Assembly (NCBI GenBank): GCA_964528765.1
Contig: CAZGVA010000009.1
Span: 1-27,725, forward strand
Source: JABICX01 sp964528765
GTDB taxonomy: Archaea; Nanobdellota; Nanobdellia; UBA10117; JABICX01
Direction of reading: 5' to 3'
DNA length: 27,725 nucleotides
Numbering within the stretch: the stretch's first letter is position 1; each line of letters opens with the position of its first letter. A program made the translations under genes and the position numbers. Under the pieces are notes generated by a model. The model was not told the origin of the DNA. It searched no databases and saw only the letters and a list, made by a program, of their open reading frames with translations. Below, piece after piece: positions 27,142 through 27,725 of this stretch.

Positions 27142-27725
27142 ATGCAAATAAATAAATTATTTCAGAAAAGAAAAATATCTCAAAAAGCACGAAGAACTTT
27201 ATCTAAAGAACTTATTGCAGGTATAGGTGTTTTTGTGTTACTTATGTTTTTTGTTGTTATTGGTATGGCTGATTCTAACGGTATTACTGGTTTTTCTGTT
27301 TTAGCAGATATTTCAGATGCAGTAGATAATTTGGATTTTGAAAGCGCACTGTTAACTGAAGAGACAGAAGCAACAAATACTCCACCTGAAAGTTGTGGAG
27401 AGCACTGCGGTCTCGGGAATGTACCGATACGTGTTGCAGAGGGTCCAAAAATACCTTTAGAAACACAAGAAGAACGAACAACACTATTTCAAATTTCTAA
27501 TCCTGCTCATGGTGCAACAGTAAATAGTATTGGTGAGCTTACAGTAACTGCAACAAGATCAATTATTGCTGGATCTTATATCAAGTTGTACAAAGATAAT
27601 GAAAATACACAAGTTGATAGAGGTTACACAAGTATTGACGGAATAGTTATGACTACAGCTTCATTAACGCAAGAACCGGGAAAATATAAGGCTGAATATA
27701 AAATTGCGACTGATGACGGTGTTGT
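27142..27725 (+). CDS. membrane-anchored surface protein, N-terminal part (runs off the window)
   Basis: From ATG 27142 the frame is open to the end of the window (194 codons). A basic N terminus (MQINKLFQKRKISQKARRTL) precedes a membrane helix (about 25-42, IAGIGVFVLLMFFVVIGM), then NGITGFSV (Ile48-Thr49-Gly50), a helical stretch, CGEHCG, and a beta domain (ISNPAHGATVNSIGELTVTA, YIKLYKDNEN, GKYKAEYKIA) of Ig/FN3-like look. This is an extracellular protein held by an N-terminal helix. TTTAAATAT at 27114-27122 lies 24 bp upstream, so the mRNA is probably leaderless. The Ile-Thr-Gly placement equals that in the 113-residue protein at 12346. The rest of the protein lies outside the window. Confidence 0.75.
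   Translation, partial: MQINKLFQKRKISQKARRTLSKELIAGIGVFVLLMFFVVIGMADSNGITGFSVLADISDAVDNLDFESALLTEETEATNTPPESCGEHCGLGNVPIRVAEGPKIPLETQEERTTLFQISNPAHGATVNSIGELTVTATRSIIAGSYIKLYKDNENTQVDRGYTSIDGIVMTTASLTQEPGKYKAEYKIATDDGV

Noticed and set aside
1..27725. CRISPR array, insertion sequence or prophage
   Set aside because: No regularly spaced short repeats with unique spacers, no transposase or integrase motif, and no terminal inverted repeats with target duplications were seen.

Overview
This is AT-rich archaeal DNA, most likely from a small-genome DPANN lineage of the Woesearchaeota/Pacearchaeota kind. What is seen: a tRNA-splicing endonuclease with the archaeal Tyr-His-Lys triad, a tRNA-Arg interrupted by a bulge-helix-bulge-type intron, an archaeal/eukaryotic-type histidyl-tRNA synthetase, and TATA boxes 23-28 bp upstream of many start codons, as expected for leaderless mRNAs. 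A bacterial-type LeuRS and a large set of secreted, low-complexity acidic proteins fit DPANN genomes. The lineage name is an inference. No mobile element, CRISPR array or phage gene was seen.

Layout. 1-2394: a truncated HAD phosphatase gene (minus strand), a 497-bp AT-rich divergent intergenic region with a 25-bp direct repeat, a double-length Lrp/AsnC-like regulator and a small membrane protein. 2395-6276: a compact histidine-charging locus. It has a GC-rich structured leader that may encode a 10-residue peptide, tRNA-His(GTG) between two U/A hairpins, a 65-residue winged-helix protein, a HisRS paralog without its anticodon-binding domain, an M42 aminopeptidase (ATGA overlap) and a full-length HisRS. 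6266-11196, minus strand: BtpA-family protein, small membrane protein, CorA, a deoxyribosyltransferase-like protein and bacterial-type LeuRS. 11391-11522: intron-containing tRNA-Arg(TCT).

12346-22813 is a cell-surface block: a small Cys-rich membrane protein, a lamin-tail plus Ig-like protein with a C-terminal anchor, a second anchored Ig-like protein, a 974-residue secreted DUF5667/Cys-rich protein with a perfect 228-bp internal duplication, and an 898-residue receptor-like protein. The last has four disulfide-type Ig-like modules outside, one membrane helix, and a Lys-rich cytoplasmic tail carrying five copies of a Trp-Lys-Phe-Trp-Leu-acidic motif. Then come RNase Z (minus strand), two paralogous secreted beta-domain/coiled-coil proteins separated by an intrinsic-type terminator, EndA, an unknown 150-residue protein, and the start of another membrane-anchored surface protein that runs off the window.

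How the parts fit. One theme is tRNA biogenesis: tRNA-His, tRNA-Arg with intron, EndA, RNase Z, HisRS, a HisRS paralog and LeuRS. The other is an elaborate envelope made of Ig-like, coiled-coil and Cys-rich proteins. Surface genes tend to have Shine-Dalgarno leaders and hairpin plus T-run terminators, two of which hold the stop codon in the hairpin loop; most other first genes look leaderless. The least explained parts are the receptor-like protein with its tail repeats, the paired HisRS genes with complementary missing parts, and the recurring Ile-Thr-Gly motif next to membrane segments.
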